Assembly (NCBI GenBank): GCA_023423335.1
Contig: JAFAFU010000020.1
Span: 1 to 64,000, forward strand
DNA: 64,000 nucleotides
Source of the DNA: Bacillota bacterium
Lineage (GTDB): Bacteria > Bacillota > Clostridia > Lachnospirales > Lachnospiraceae
Direction of reading: 5' to 3'
In this document: piece by piece, positions 53,409 through 61,558 of the stretch
Position numbering within the stretch: position 1 is the first letter of the stretch
How the letters are laid out: the number at the start of each line of letters is the position of its first letter
The notes under the pieces: model-generated
The model's input: only the letters and a program-made list of their open reading frames with translations
Told to the model about the DNA's origin: nothing
Databases searched by the model: none
Position numbers and translations under genes: made by a program

Positions 53409-54260
53409 ATGTATCAACTGGACAGCTATGCTATATCACATATCGGCGAACGACGCAGGAAGCAGGAGGATAATCTGTATCTGGGCAATTCACAGTATAT
53501 GGATCAAAAGCTGATCGAAGGCTTCTCCCTACCGGATAACCCGGTGGTAACCATGAAATGCACCTCTGCGTTGAATAAAGAGTTGTTTGTCGCTGTCAGT
53601 GACGGTATGGGAGGACATAAGAGCGGTGAAACGGCAAGCAGAATTGTGGTAGAGCATTTATCTGCAATTGAGAAGGCGGTTCATTTCCGAAACATCAATG
53701 AGCAGCCCGAAGATGTCATAAATCAGATGATTGTACTGATTAATGATCTTATCTTAAAGCATTCACAACAGGATCCCGCTCTTCATGATATGGGTGCGAC
53801 TCTCTCCGGTGTGTTCTTTCTGGGTGGCAGGGCATTTACGGTCAATATAGGAGACAGCCGGGTATATCTGATGCGGGCAGGGAATTTGTCCCGGCTTACA
53901 CAGGATCATACAGAAGAGCGGATATTTCGGGAGCTTGGCATGAATGACAGAATACCGCCTGGCAAGGGCAGATTAATGAGGTATTTCGGATTTAAGCAGG
54001 AGTATGGCTGTCTATCGGCTGATATCATTCCCATACCCACCTTACAGCCCGGGGACAGATATCTTATATGTACGGATGGCTTAACCGACGAAATCCCGGA
54101 TCAAAGAATTTGGAGTATCCTATATAATCACCATAACCCGGAGGAGGCATTACGGGAACTGATCCGGGCTGCTTTGATAGGGCAGGAGGGTGATGGTGGC
54201 AGAGATAACATTACTGTGATTTTAGCTCAGATCCAAGATAAGATTCATGCTGTAACATGA
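53409..54260 (+). CDS. PP2C-type protein phosphatase
   Basis: A 283-residue Ser/Thr phosphatase of the PPM/PP2C family. All main motifs are visible: RRKQEDNLYL, AVSDGMGGHKSGETAS, GATLSGVFF, VNIGDSRVYLM, CTDGLTDEI and DGGRDNITV, with the metal-binding Asp residues kept. The start at 53409 has GAGGAG 7 nt upstream; the ATG at 53394 lies before that site. The kinase gene follows after 50 bp, making a reversible phosphorylation pair. A target next door is the FHA domain of EssC, which reads phospho-Thr. No membrane helix. Confidence 0.92.
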   Translation: MYQLDSYAISHIGERRRKQEDNLYLGNSQYMDQKLIEGFSLPDNPVVTMKCTSALNKELFVAVSDGMGGHKSGETASRIVVEHLSAIEKAVHFRNINEQPEDVINQMIVLINDLILKHSQQDPALHDMGATLSGVFFLGGRAFTVNIGDSRVYLMRAGNLSRLTQDHTEERIFRELGMNDRIPPGKGRLMRYFGFKQEYGCLSADIIPIPTLQPGDRYLICTDGLTDEIPDQRIWSILYNHHNPEEALRELIRAALIGQEGDGGRDNITVILAQIQDKIHAVT

Positions 54261-54310
54261 ATAGGATAAAGGCTGCTTAATTTGAAAATATGTAATTCAG
54301 GGGGGATTTT

Positions 54311-56752
54311 ATGAATTCTGAGGATATGTTAGGGGAGTTAATACAAGGATACCGGATTAACAGTGTTCTGGGTAGCGGCAGCTACGGTAAGGTATATTTG
54401 GCCTACAAGGAGGATCTGGGAAAGACTTACCTGTCAGCGATCAAGCATATCGTTATTCCTGATTCGGAACAGTACGAGGATGCACTTCTGCAGTATAATA
54501 ATGATAAAAATGCGGTTGAACAGCATTTTGCCAAAATGGTTGAGGAGATTACCTCCGAGTTCAATCTCATGCTGTCATTAAACAAGATTGATAACCGGTT
54601 TGTCGTTACCTATTATGATCATGAGATCAGACATACACTGGAGCCATTGCATTATGATATATTTATCCGTATGGAATATCTGATCCCGTTGAACAAGGTA
54701 TTAAAGCGGGATGGGATGACGGTTGCAGATATCATAAAATTGGCCGACAATTTGCTGGATGCTCTTTCTCTATGCCATAATCAGGGGATCATGCACCGTG
54801 ATATCAAGGAGGCCAACATATTCAAAACGGAAGCAGGTAATTATAAGCTGGGAGACTTCGGAGTAGCGAAGAACCTGACTGAGCTTACAAAGGCCGCCTC
54901 CATGAAGGGGACAGCAACCTATATGGCGCCGGAAATATGTAAGCGGGAGGCTTATGATATTACCGTTGATCTCTATTCCCTGGGTATCGTATTATATAAG
55001 CTATTAAATAAAGGGAGAATCCCTTTTGTCCCCCAAAGTCCTGCAATCATTACTTCGGATGACAATGATCATGCTGAAACAAGGAGGTTGAGCGGAGATA
55101 TTCCTCCGTTACCCGGCACAGCCTGCAATACTTTGGGTGAAGTGGTAATCAAAGCCTGCAGCCCTAGAAATTTAAGATATAATTCGGCGCAGGAGATGAA
55201 GAAAGCCCTAAATGACTGTGCTTTGGAATTACCACAGGAATATTTGATGTCCTGGGTTGTTAACCCAACGGAAGATTATAATGATGAAGGTCATGTGCTA
55301 ACCCAAAAGCTGATACCCGGTGAAGTAAAGACGGGGTATGAAATCTGCCAGAACTGCGGCAAGTCAGTAAAGACAGAGGGGAATTTCTGTACGAACTGCG
55401 GAGAGAGAAAGCATAAAGCAGATTCTTTTAACAACCTAAATGAGCCAAAGCCGGTGGAACCGGTATCTCAGGAACAGAATAAGGCTGTGGAGACGAAGCT
55501 GCCGCAAGCAGATTCTCCGGAGAAACGGAGGAAGGGTAAAAAAGGACTGCTCTATCTGGCAGGGATGATTGGGCTATTGGCAATCTGCGGTATGATCATT
55601 GTACTTACCCAAAAACCGGAGAATAAAGACACTGAAGTTTTGGAGAGTTCGGGAGTATCCGGTCTGCCGGAGGATGAGACGGATGACAATATCTATCCGG
55701 AGGGCGAGGAGGAAGAACCCGATGCGACTTCAACACCGGTACCAACCCCGACGTCTGCTCCCAGTCCTACACCCACGGAAGCTCCGACTCCGGAACCTAC
55801 CGCTGCAGCAGACGTATTGCCGCCAACTTCGCTGGCCGAGACGCCCGCAATCAGCCCGACTCCGTTGCCAACACCACAGGTAACTGCGAAGTCAACTGCG
55901 AAACCGACCGTGAAGCCAGCCGCGAAACCGACACCGAGGCCGACACCGAAACCGACACCGAAACCGACACCGAAACCGACATCGAAGCCAACCTCAAAAC
56001 CAACACCCACTCCCAAAGTGGTGAAAGGCTCGGTTATTAAGTGGAAGAATACTCTTTTTCAGGATAAAGTCAGGGAATTATTAAAGAGGCCCAGAGGTGA
56101 TATCTATACAAATGAATTATCTGCCTATACCTCATTGGATTTTTCAAATGCCAGATTAACGAATATAAGTGATATTGTTTACTTTACCAATCTGACATCA
56201 CTAAATCTGTCCGGTAATTCTATTAATGATGTATCGCCATTGGCGGAGCTTACGAAGTTAAAGACATTGAATCTGAGTAATAACCAGATCAGCTTCCTGG
56301 ATGGACTGGAAAAGTTGACAAAAATAGAGGATTTGAATCTGAGTAAGAATTTTATTAATAATATTAAAGCCTTGGAGAAACTTACAGCACTTAAGAAACT
56401 GAAATTATCAGAGAATCAGATTACGGATGCAAACCCGATATCCGGGCTGCCAAAACTGCAGGAACTAATTCTGGACAATAACCAGATTGAAGATTTGTCA
56501 TTCCTGAGGAATTTGACCACTTTAATAACACTGGATTTTAATAGAAATAAGCTGTGGGATCTTTCTTCAACTGGTAATTTAATTAATTTGAAGAACCTGT
56601 CCATAAAAGATAATCAGATTTATGACATCAGTAAGCTAAAGGATTTTCCCAAATTAACTAATTTAGAGGTTGATGTATACCGGATTAGTGACTGGTCTTC
56701 TGTAAGCCATGTTGATTATATCAATGGCGAGCCAAATAAATATACAGATTAG
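54311..56752 (+). CDS. Membrane Ser/Thr kinase with zinc ribbon, Pro/Thr linker and extracellular LRRs
   Basis: An 813-residue Hanks-type kinase. The kinase domain (about 10-310) looks active: G-loop LGSGSYGKVY, Lys45, HRD with Asp164, Asn169 and DFG at 182-184. A zinc ribbon (CQNCGK and CTNCGE, about 348-370) follows, then a membrane helix (about 411-432). Outside come a Pro/Thr/Lys-rich spacer (about 475-578) and leucine-rich repeats (about 610-800), in place of the usual PASTA domains. AGGGGGG precedes the ATG. The topology (kinase in, one helix, receptor out) equals that of the pseudokinase EssB, which is missing here. Confidence 0.9.
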   Translation: MNSEDMLGELIQGYRINSVLGSGSYGKVYLAYKEDLGKTYLSAIKHIVIPDSEQYEDALLQYNNDKNAVEQHFAKMVEEITSEFNLMLSLNKIDNRFVVTYYDHEIRHTLEPLHYDIFIRMEYLIPLNKVLKRDGMTVADIIKLADNLLDALSLCHNQGIMHRDIKEANIFKTEAGNYKLGDFGVAKNLTELTKAASMKGTATYMAPEICKREAYDITVDLYSLGIVLYKLLNKGRIPFVPQSPAIITSDDNDHAETRRLSGDIPPLPGTACNTLGEVVIKACSPRNLRYNSAQEMKKALNDCALELPQEYLMSWVVNPTEDYNDEGHVLTQKLIPGEVKTGYEICQNCGKSVKTEGNFCTNCGERKHKADSFNNLNEPKPVEPVSQEQNKAVETKLPQADSPEKRRKGKKGLLYLAGMIGLLAICGMIIVLTQKPENKDTEVLESSGVSGLPEDETDDNIYPEGEEEEPDATSTPVPTPTSAPSPTPTEAPTPEPTAAADVLPPTSLAETPAISPTPLPTPQVTAKSTAKPTVKPAAKPTPRPTPKPTPKPTPKPTSKPTSKPTPTPKVVKGSVIKWKNTLFQDKVRELLKRPRGDIYTNELSAYTSLDFSNARLTNISDIVYFTNLTSLNLSGNSINDVSPLAELTKLKTLNLSNNQISFLDGLEKLTKIEDLNLSKNFINNIKALEKLTALKKLKLSENQITDANPISGLPKLQELILDNNQIEDLSFLRNLTTLITLDFNRNKLWDLSSTGNLINLKNLSIKDNQIYDISKLKDFPKLTNLEVDVYRISDWSSVSHVDYINGEPNKYTD
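55928..56010 (+). repeat. Tandem 12-bp repeat coding a Pro-Thr-Pro-Lys spacer
   Basis: A 12-bp unit CCGACACCGAAA repeats about four times perfectly and then degenerates. It encodes the PTPK part of the kinase's extracellular spacer. The wider Pro/Thr region starts near 55736. Such repeats change length easily by slippage, which would alter how far the LRRs stand from the membrane. Confidence 0.8.
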
Positions 56753-56757
56753 CAAAG

Positions 56758-56797
56758 AGGGGAGTATGATAACCATATCCGGTTGTCATACTCCCCT
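56758..56797. terminator. Hairpin after the kinase gene
   Basis: The 17-bp arm AGGGGAGTATGATAACC (56758-56774) pairs with GGTTGTCATACTCCCCT (56781-56797) with one G-T pair, around a 6-nt loop. The T-rich tail on the plus strand is weak (TGATGTTTCCTT). It lies between convergent genes and probably ends the kinase transcript. Confidence 0.7.
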
Positions 56798-56876
56798 TGA
56801 TGTTTCCTTATATTCGATGAAAGAAAGACCATTCGGCTGTTGTAATCATAAATACGGAGGCGTTGCAGCGTAAGGA

Positions 56877-57662
56877 TTACTCCAGGTTCAGCTTCTTTCT
56901 AAAGATGTAGGTGATCGCAAAATAGTAGACTGCGCTGATTGCTCCTATAATTAAGAGTCCGATCGGTATGATAACGCTGGGTACGGAATGGATTTTCTCC
57001 AGAGGTCCGTTAAGAATTAATCCGCCGACTCCGATGATTATGGACAGTACAATCTGGGTGGTGATATAAATTCCCATATAAGCGATAAAAGAGCCCAGAA
57101 CCCTATGTCCGTTAAACAACTGACCGACAGCGATAGATACATATATCATCAGGGTATTCATGGAAATGCCCAATAATATCATCACAATGAATTCGATGAT
57201 CAGAAGGGCCAGGCTGCCCCCAAAGATGTCATATAATTCGCCAAAGCCTTCCTGGAAGCCGTCGATAATTTCCCGCAGAGTATCAGAGGAAGCAAAGGCG
57301 ATGAGAAGGGAGGCAATTACTGTGACGGAGCTTAACAGGGTCCATATTGTGGAGACAACAAGCTTGGTAGTGAGAAGCTGGTCGGCTCTGATCGGGAGAG
57401 TAAACATCAGGTAACCTTCCTCCCCCAGGAGATTCTTATAAAAGCGCATGATCATAAGTACAAAGGTAATAAGAATAATTGCTATGATGGAAACGATATA
57501 AGCCATAGTCAGGAAGCCCGGTATAACAGCAAGTACACCGTGGAAAATGTCAAGACTTAATACGATGCGGTCAAATAAGGACACTACCAGCAGAATCAGA
57601 TACATGGGAAGAAGATATTTGCCGGTTGCCTTTAATTCATGTTTTATTAATTTACTTAACAT
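56877..57662 (-). CDS. ABC transporter permease (ABC-2 type)
   Basis: A 261-residue membrane protein with about six helices, the permease of a GntR-regulated ABC module. ELKATGKYLLPMYL opens the first helix; the loop KNLLGEEGYLMFTLPIRADQLL is typical of this permease group. Its start overlaps the ATPase stop by 7 bp. The substrate is unknown; similar YtrA-type modules answer cell-wall antibiotics, but this is inference. Confidence 0.85.
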   Translation of the reverse strand: MLSKLIKHELKATGKYLLPMYLILLVVSLFDRIVLSLDIFHGVLAVIPGFLTMAYIVSIIAIILITFVLMIMRFYKNLLGEEGYLMFTLPIRADQLLTTKLVVSTIWTLLSSVTVIASLLIAFASSDTLREIIDGFQEGFGELYDIFGGSLALLIIEFIVMILLGISMNTLMIYVSIAVGQLFNGHRVLGSFIAYMGIYITTQIVLSIIIGVGGLILNGPLEKIHSVPSVIIPIGLLIIGAISAVYYFAITYIFRKKLNLE

Positions 57663-58354
57663 TTGAACACCTCCCTGAATAATGAATCTATGGATTTCTT
57701 TTCCTTGGTTCGGATATCGTCTACGGATGCATGCAGCGATAAGTAGCCCTCTTTAATAAAGATAACATCATCCAGGACGTTTTCGATGTCGGAGATGAGA
57801 TGGGTGGAGATGATAACCGTAGCATTCTCATTGTAATTTGTAATGATCGTATTCAGGATATAATCTCTGGCAGCGGGGTCAACTCCGCCGATTGGCTCAT
57901 CCAGGCAATACAGGTCGGCCTTGCGGCTCATAACCAGAATTAACTGAACCTTCTCCTTGGTTCCTTTGGAGAGGGATTTTAACCGCTTCGCCGGATCTAA
58001 GTGCAGGCGTTCCAGCATCTCATAAGCTTTCTTTACATCGAAATCATTATAGAAATCCTGGAAGAAATCAATGGTATCCGACACACGCATCCAATCCGGA
58101 AGATAGCTCTTTTCAGGAAGATAGGATACGATTTTCTTGGATTCGATACCGGGCTCCATGCCGGCAATCCTTATGGTCCCGCTGGTCGGCACCAATAAAC
58201 CGTTAATTAACTTGATCAAGGTGGTTTTGCCGCTGCCGTTCGGGCCCAGAAGGCCTACGATCTTGCCCCGCTCCAAGGTCAGATTCAAATCGGACAATGC
58301 CGTGACATTGGAGAAATTCTTAGTCAGTGATCTACACTCTAATATAGCATTCAT
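57656..58354 (-). CDS. ABC transporter ATP-binding protein
   Basis: A 232-residue ATPase with Walker A GPNGSGKT (37-44), an LSKGTKEKVQ signature (a variant of LSGGQ with KG), Walker B LYCLDEP and the following His-switch in ISTHL. It overlaps the regulator stop by 4 bp and the permease start by 7 bp, so all three are coupled. Together they form one exporter. Confidence 0.93.
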   Translation of the reverse strand: MNAILECRSLTKNFSNVTALSDLNLTLERGKIVGLLGPNGSGKTTLIKLINGLLVPTSGTIRIAGMEPGIESKKIVSYLPEKSYLPDWMRVSDTIDFFQDFYNDFDVKKAYEMLERLHLDPAKRLKSLSKGTKEKVQLILVMSRKADLYCLDEPIGGVDPAARDYILNTIITNYNENATVIISTHLISDIENVLDDVIFIKEGYLSLHASVDDIRTKEKKSIDSLFREVFKC

Positions 58355-58752
58355 ACATTACTCCCATCTGCGTTAATACGCGTTTGCTCTTTCTTTGTAA
58401 TTATTTCTGTAAATAATCCATAGGTTTCCTCGGAAGAAAAACCAAGCAGTCTCATGCGATCCAAAAATTCCAGGATATGTTCCCTGGCCGTCAGTCCTTT
58501 CAGCTGTCGGATCATCTCATCATCCGAAGTAATAAATCTGCCGCTGGTACGATTGGTAAAGATTAACCCGGTTCGTTCCAATTCGCTCATGGCTTTCTGC
58601 ATCGTATTCGGATTCACGGTTGCCTGGGCTGCCAGTTCTCTCACGGAGGGCAGCTTATCACCGGGCTTATAGTAACCCGAGATGATTTGTGCCTGGATCT
58701 GCTCCACAAGCTGCAGGTAAACCGGCTTATCTGAGTTAAGCTCCCATTGCAT
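58351..58752 (-). CDS. GntR-family regulator (YtrA type)
   Basis: A 133-residue short GntR regulator. The winged helix (about 10-75: GYYKPGDKLPSVRELAAQ, then NPNTMQKAMSELERTGLI) is clear, with no large effector domain, as in YtrA. AAGGAGTTG lies before the ATG. A perfect-looking palindrome over its own promoter (58791-58826) suggests self-repression of the module. It leads the three-gene operon. Confidence 0.92.
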   Translation of the reverse strand: MQWELNSDKPVYLQLVEQIQAQIISGYYKPGDKLPSVRELAAQATVNPNTMQKAMSELERTGLIFTNRTSGRFITSDDEMIRQLKGLTAREHILEFLDRMRLLGFSSEETYGLFTEIITKKEQTRINADGSNV

Positions 58753-58790
58753 TATTTCAACTCCTTTCCTAAAGCGTCACACCTTGTTTC

Positions 58791-58826
58791 TGTATTACTG
58801 TATTAAGTGATTAATACAATAATACA
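58791..58826. promoter_or_regulatory. Palindromic operator of the GntR module
   Basis: The arm TGTATTACTGTATTAA (58791-58806) is a 16-bp inverted repeat of 58811-58826 with one mismatch, around GTGA. It covers the -10 box of the minus-strand promoter and the likely start point, which is ideal for repression. YtrA-type regulators bind long palindromes of this sort; binding here is inferred. Confidence 0.75.
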
Positions 58827-58847
58827 TCAGAAACGAGATATTGTCAA
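58819..58847 (-). promoter_or_regulatory. Sigma-A promoter of the GntR-ABC operon
   Basis: On the minus strand TTGACA (58842-58847), a 17-nt spacer and TATTAT (58819-58824) form a good promoter. The -10 lies inside the palindromic operator. Confidence 0.8.
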
Positions 58848-58959
58848 TCCCTGTTTATAAAAAATCCTATAAATTTTTACATCTTTTCCAAATGTATATT
58901 ATGGTTTATAATAAAACAGATAAGATAACCCCTTTAAACCAAGTATCAGAGGTATGCCG

Positions 58960-60996
58960 ATGCAGTATAGTGATCAATTGAATGTAATAAAGGGAATTGG
59001 TGAGAAGACTCAGATTACCTTCCGAAGGCTTGGAATAGAATCAGTCCAGGATCTTCTGGAACATTATCCGAGAGGGTATGAGGAATTTGAGAAGCCTGTT
59101 CCGATAATAGCTCTGCGGGAGGGTGACACCTCAACGATCGAAGCGTCACTGGTGGCGTCGCCTAAGATTAAGAAGGTAAGAAATCTGCAGATTCTTAATG
59201 TACAGGTCAGAGACTCCTCGGGAGTATTCCATCTGACCTGGTTCAATATGCCCTTTCTGATAAAGAGCCTTCGGCCCGGCAGTCATTATCTGTTCCGGGG
59301 AAAGGTAATCCGCAAGAATGGAATCCTGGTCATGGAGCAGCCCGGAATTTATCAGAAAGAAGCCTATTATAAATTATTGAAGATATTACAGCCGATCTAT
59401 CCGCTGACGGAGGGAATTACCAATAAAATCATCGTAAAGGCTATGAAGCAGATTCACACGGAGCTTCAGTTTGCCAGGGACTATATCCCGAAGAAAACGG
59501 CTAAGGAATATCAGCTGATGGACCGCACGAAAGCCCTGAAGGAAATCCATTTTCCTAAGGACCGGGAAAGTATGCAAAAAGCCAGAAACCGTCTGACATT
59601 TGACGAGTTCTTTCTGTATTCCCTGGCGCTCCGTAAATTAAGGGATAATAAGCTGACCTACCGGACGGATTATCCGATGGAACCCAGGCAGGAGTGCAGC
59701 CGGTTTATTGAGGAGCTTGCCTTTCCCCTCACAGGTGCCCAGCTAAGAGTTTGGGAGGAGATTAAGACAGACCTGTGCGGTATGACAGCAATGAATCGCC
59801 TGATACAGGGCGATGTAGGCTCCGGTAAGACCGTACTGGCCATACTGGCACTTTTGATGGCAGTAAGGAACGGATATCAGGCCTGTATTATGGTTCCCAC
59901 GGAGGTTCTGGCAAAGCAGCATTATAAGACCTTTACCGGATTATTATCAGGCTATGGGATATCCGTTACACTGCTGGTCGGTTCCATGACGGTGAAGGAG
60001 AAGAAGTATGCCTATGAGGAGATCAGGGAGCACAGGACGGATATTGTCGTGGGCACCCATGCCTTGATTCAGGAGAAGGTGGAATATGACTGCCTGGGCT
60101 TGGTCGTAACGGATGAGCAGCATCGCTTTGGTGTCAGGCAGAGAGAAGCCCTGATGACGAAAGGCTCCAGACCCCATGTACTTGTTATGAGTGCAACTCC
60201 GATTCCCAGAACACTTGCCATCATCCTGTACGGTGATCTGGACATTTCCATAGTGGACGAGCTTCCGGCCAGGAGACTCCCAATTAAAAACTGTGTCGTA
60301 GATACGAACTACCGTCCGGTGGCCTACCGCTTCATTGAGAAGCAGGTAGCCCTGGGGAAGCAGGCATACGTCATCTGTCCGATGGTGGAGGAGAGTCTGG
60401 AGGTAGAAGCGGAGAATGTCATAGAATATACGGAGCGTCTGAAGGAAGCCTTTGCAGCCGGGGTTCGTGTGGAATACCTCCATGGCAAGATGAAGGCAAA
60501 GGAGAAAAATGATATCATGGAACGGTTTGCCGCGGGACAGATTGATGTTCTGGTATCGACAACTGTGATCGAGGTAGGGGTCAATGTGCCGAATTCCACG
60601 GTCATGCTGGTGGAGAATTCCGAACGATTCGGCCTGGCACAGCTCCATCAGCTGCGGGGCAGAGTGGGCCGCGGAGAAGACCAATCCTACTGCATCTTTG
60701 TCTGCGGTACACAGAGTAAGGAGGCAAGGGAGCGTCTGGAGATTTTAAATAAATCCAACGACGGATTCTTTATCGCCTCCGAGGATCTGAAGCTGCGGGG
60801 ACCGGGGGACCTGTTCGGAATCAGACAGAGCGGTGATCTGGAATTTAAGCTGGGAGATATCTTTACTGATTCAGCCATACTGAAGCAGGCGGCAGAAGCG
60901 GCCAAGAGTCTGTCCGACGGCGAAGTGAATTCCATCTTTGAAGCCAATCCTTACCTGGAAGAAAAGATACTGCACCGGAATACCGGAACCTTATAA
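58960..60996 (+). CDS. recG: ATP-dependent DNA helicase RecG
   Basis: RecG remodels stalled replication forks and branched DNA. The wedge OB-fold domain (about 50-150) precedes a helicase core with Walker A GDVGSGKT, the DEQH box (VTDEQHRFG), SATPIPRT and the LRGRVGRGEDQSYC motif VI region. The late TRG-like segment GPGDLFGIRQSG is also present. Length 678 is normal. The start at 58960 has AGAGG 7 nt upstream; ATG 58954 is too close to it. recG lies near rpmB-yloU-yloV in B. subtilis, so its distance of 15 kb here marks an insertion. Confidence 0.96.
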   Translation: MQYSDQLNVIKGIGEKTQITFRRLGIESVQDLLEHYPRGYEEFEKPVPIIALREGDTSTIEASLVASPKIKKVRNLQILNVQVRDSSGVFHLTWFNMPFLIKSLRPGSHYLFRGKVIRKNGILVMEQPGIYQKEAYYKLLKILQPIYPLTEGITNKIIVKAMKQIHTELQFARDYIPKKTAKEYQLMDRTKALKEIHFPKDRESMQKARNRLTFDEFFLYSLALRKLRDNKLTYRTDYPMEPRQECSRFIEELAFPLTGAQLRVWEEIKTDLCGMTAMNRLIQGDVGSGKTVLAILALLMAVRNGYQACIMVPTEVLAKQHYKTFTGLLSGYGISVTLLVGSMTVKEKKYAYEEIREHRTDIVVGTHALIQEKVEYDCLGLVVTDEQHRFGVRQREALMTKGSRPHVLVMSATPIPRTLAIILYGDLDISIVDELPARRLPIKNCVVDTNYRPVAYRFIEKQVALGKQAYVICPMVEESLEVEAENVIEYTERLKEAFAAGVRVEYLHGKMKAKEKNDIMERFAAGQIDVLVSTTVIEVGVNVPNSTVMLVENSERFGLAQLHQLRGRVGRGEDQSYCIFVCGTQSKEARERLEILNKSNDGFFIASEDLKLRGPGDLFGIRQSGDLEFKLGDIFTDSAILKQAAEAAKSLSDGEVNSIFEANPYLEEKILHRNTGTL

Positions 60997-61061
60997 AGAA
61001 TAAGAGTACGGTATCATTGACCTTTAGACGGACTGCACTGCCTGTTACGGGTACACCGGGA

Positions 61062-61328
61062 TTATCTGTCCTGCCGGGAAGAACGGAGATAGAACATGGC
61101 ATTTTCATAATCCTTCTTATGGACATAGAGATAATACTGCGTATCTAAGGCTGGATTTTGTCCAAAGGTTCCTGATCTTGCCCGATTGGAGGCAAAAGAA
61201 GCCGAGGAGCTCCGGTTGACCAGACGATAGGAGTAATTTAAGCCCTTTGAGGCAAGGATATCACGAAGCTCAGAAAACTCCGTCAGGGAATAACCGCAAT
61301 AAACTTCAATCCGATTCCAAAACCACAT
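61062..61328 (-). CDS. 88-residue protein, unrecognised
   Basis: A short cytoplasmic protein of the minus strand, with alpha/beta pattern: RIEVYCGYSLTEFSELRDIL opens, and QYYLYVHKKDYENAMFYLR closes. AAGGAGGG lies 9 nt before the ATG, a strong ribosome site. Between the two halves is a Ser/Ala-rich loop. It is convergent with recG and divergent from the GT2 gene. The closing segment looks like a ferredoxin-like or antiparallel fold, but no family is recognised. Confidence 0.7.
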   Translation of the reverse strand: MWFWNRIEVYCGYSLTEFSELRDILASKGLNYSYRLVNRSSSASFASNRARSGTFGQNPALDTQYYLYVHKKDYENAMFYLRSSRQDR

Positions 61329-61558
61329 GTTTTTGTCCCTCCTTTTCCGGGAATATTATAAAGGTATACTTTGATTATATTCCTGTATATGGGGGAGATT
61401 CAAGTTAACATTTGATTAAAAATGCGGGTGGACATGCGGCTTTATATCCTGTAAAATAGAAAGTGGGAAATAAAGTAAAAATTGATTATAACTTCCTATT
61501 TTGTCATGGATATGGTATACTTTCACAGTAGTCAGATAACGATAGAAGAGGTAGCTGA

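Noticed and set aside
55693..56016. A minus-strand frame of Gly-Val repeats opposite the kinase
   Set aside because: It is the complement of the Pro/Thr-coding repeat; regular Gly/Val is just what that gives in the opposite frame.
59947..60684. A long minus-strand reading frame of 245 codons opposite recG
   Set aside because: It lies fully within recG, has no ribosome site of note and reads like a Cys/His/Leu-rich shadow. The recG motifs on the plus strand are unmistakable.
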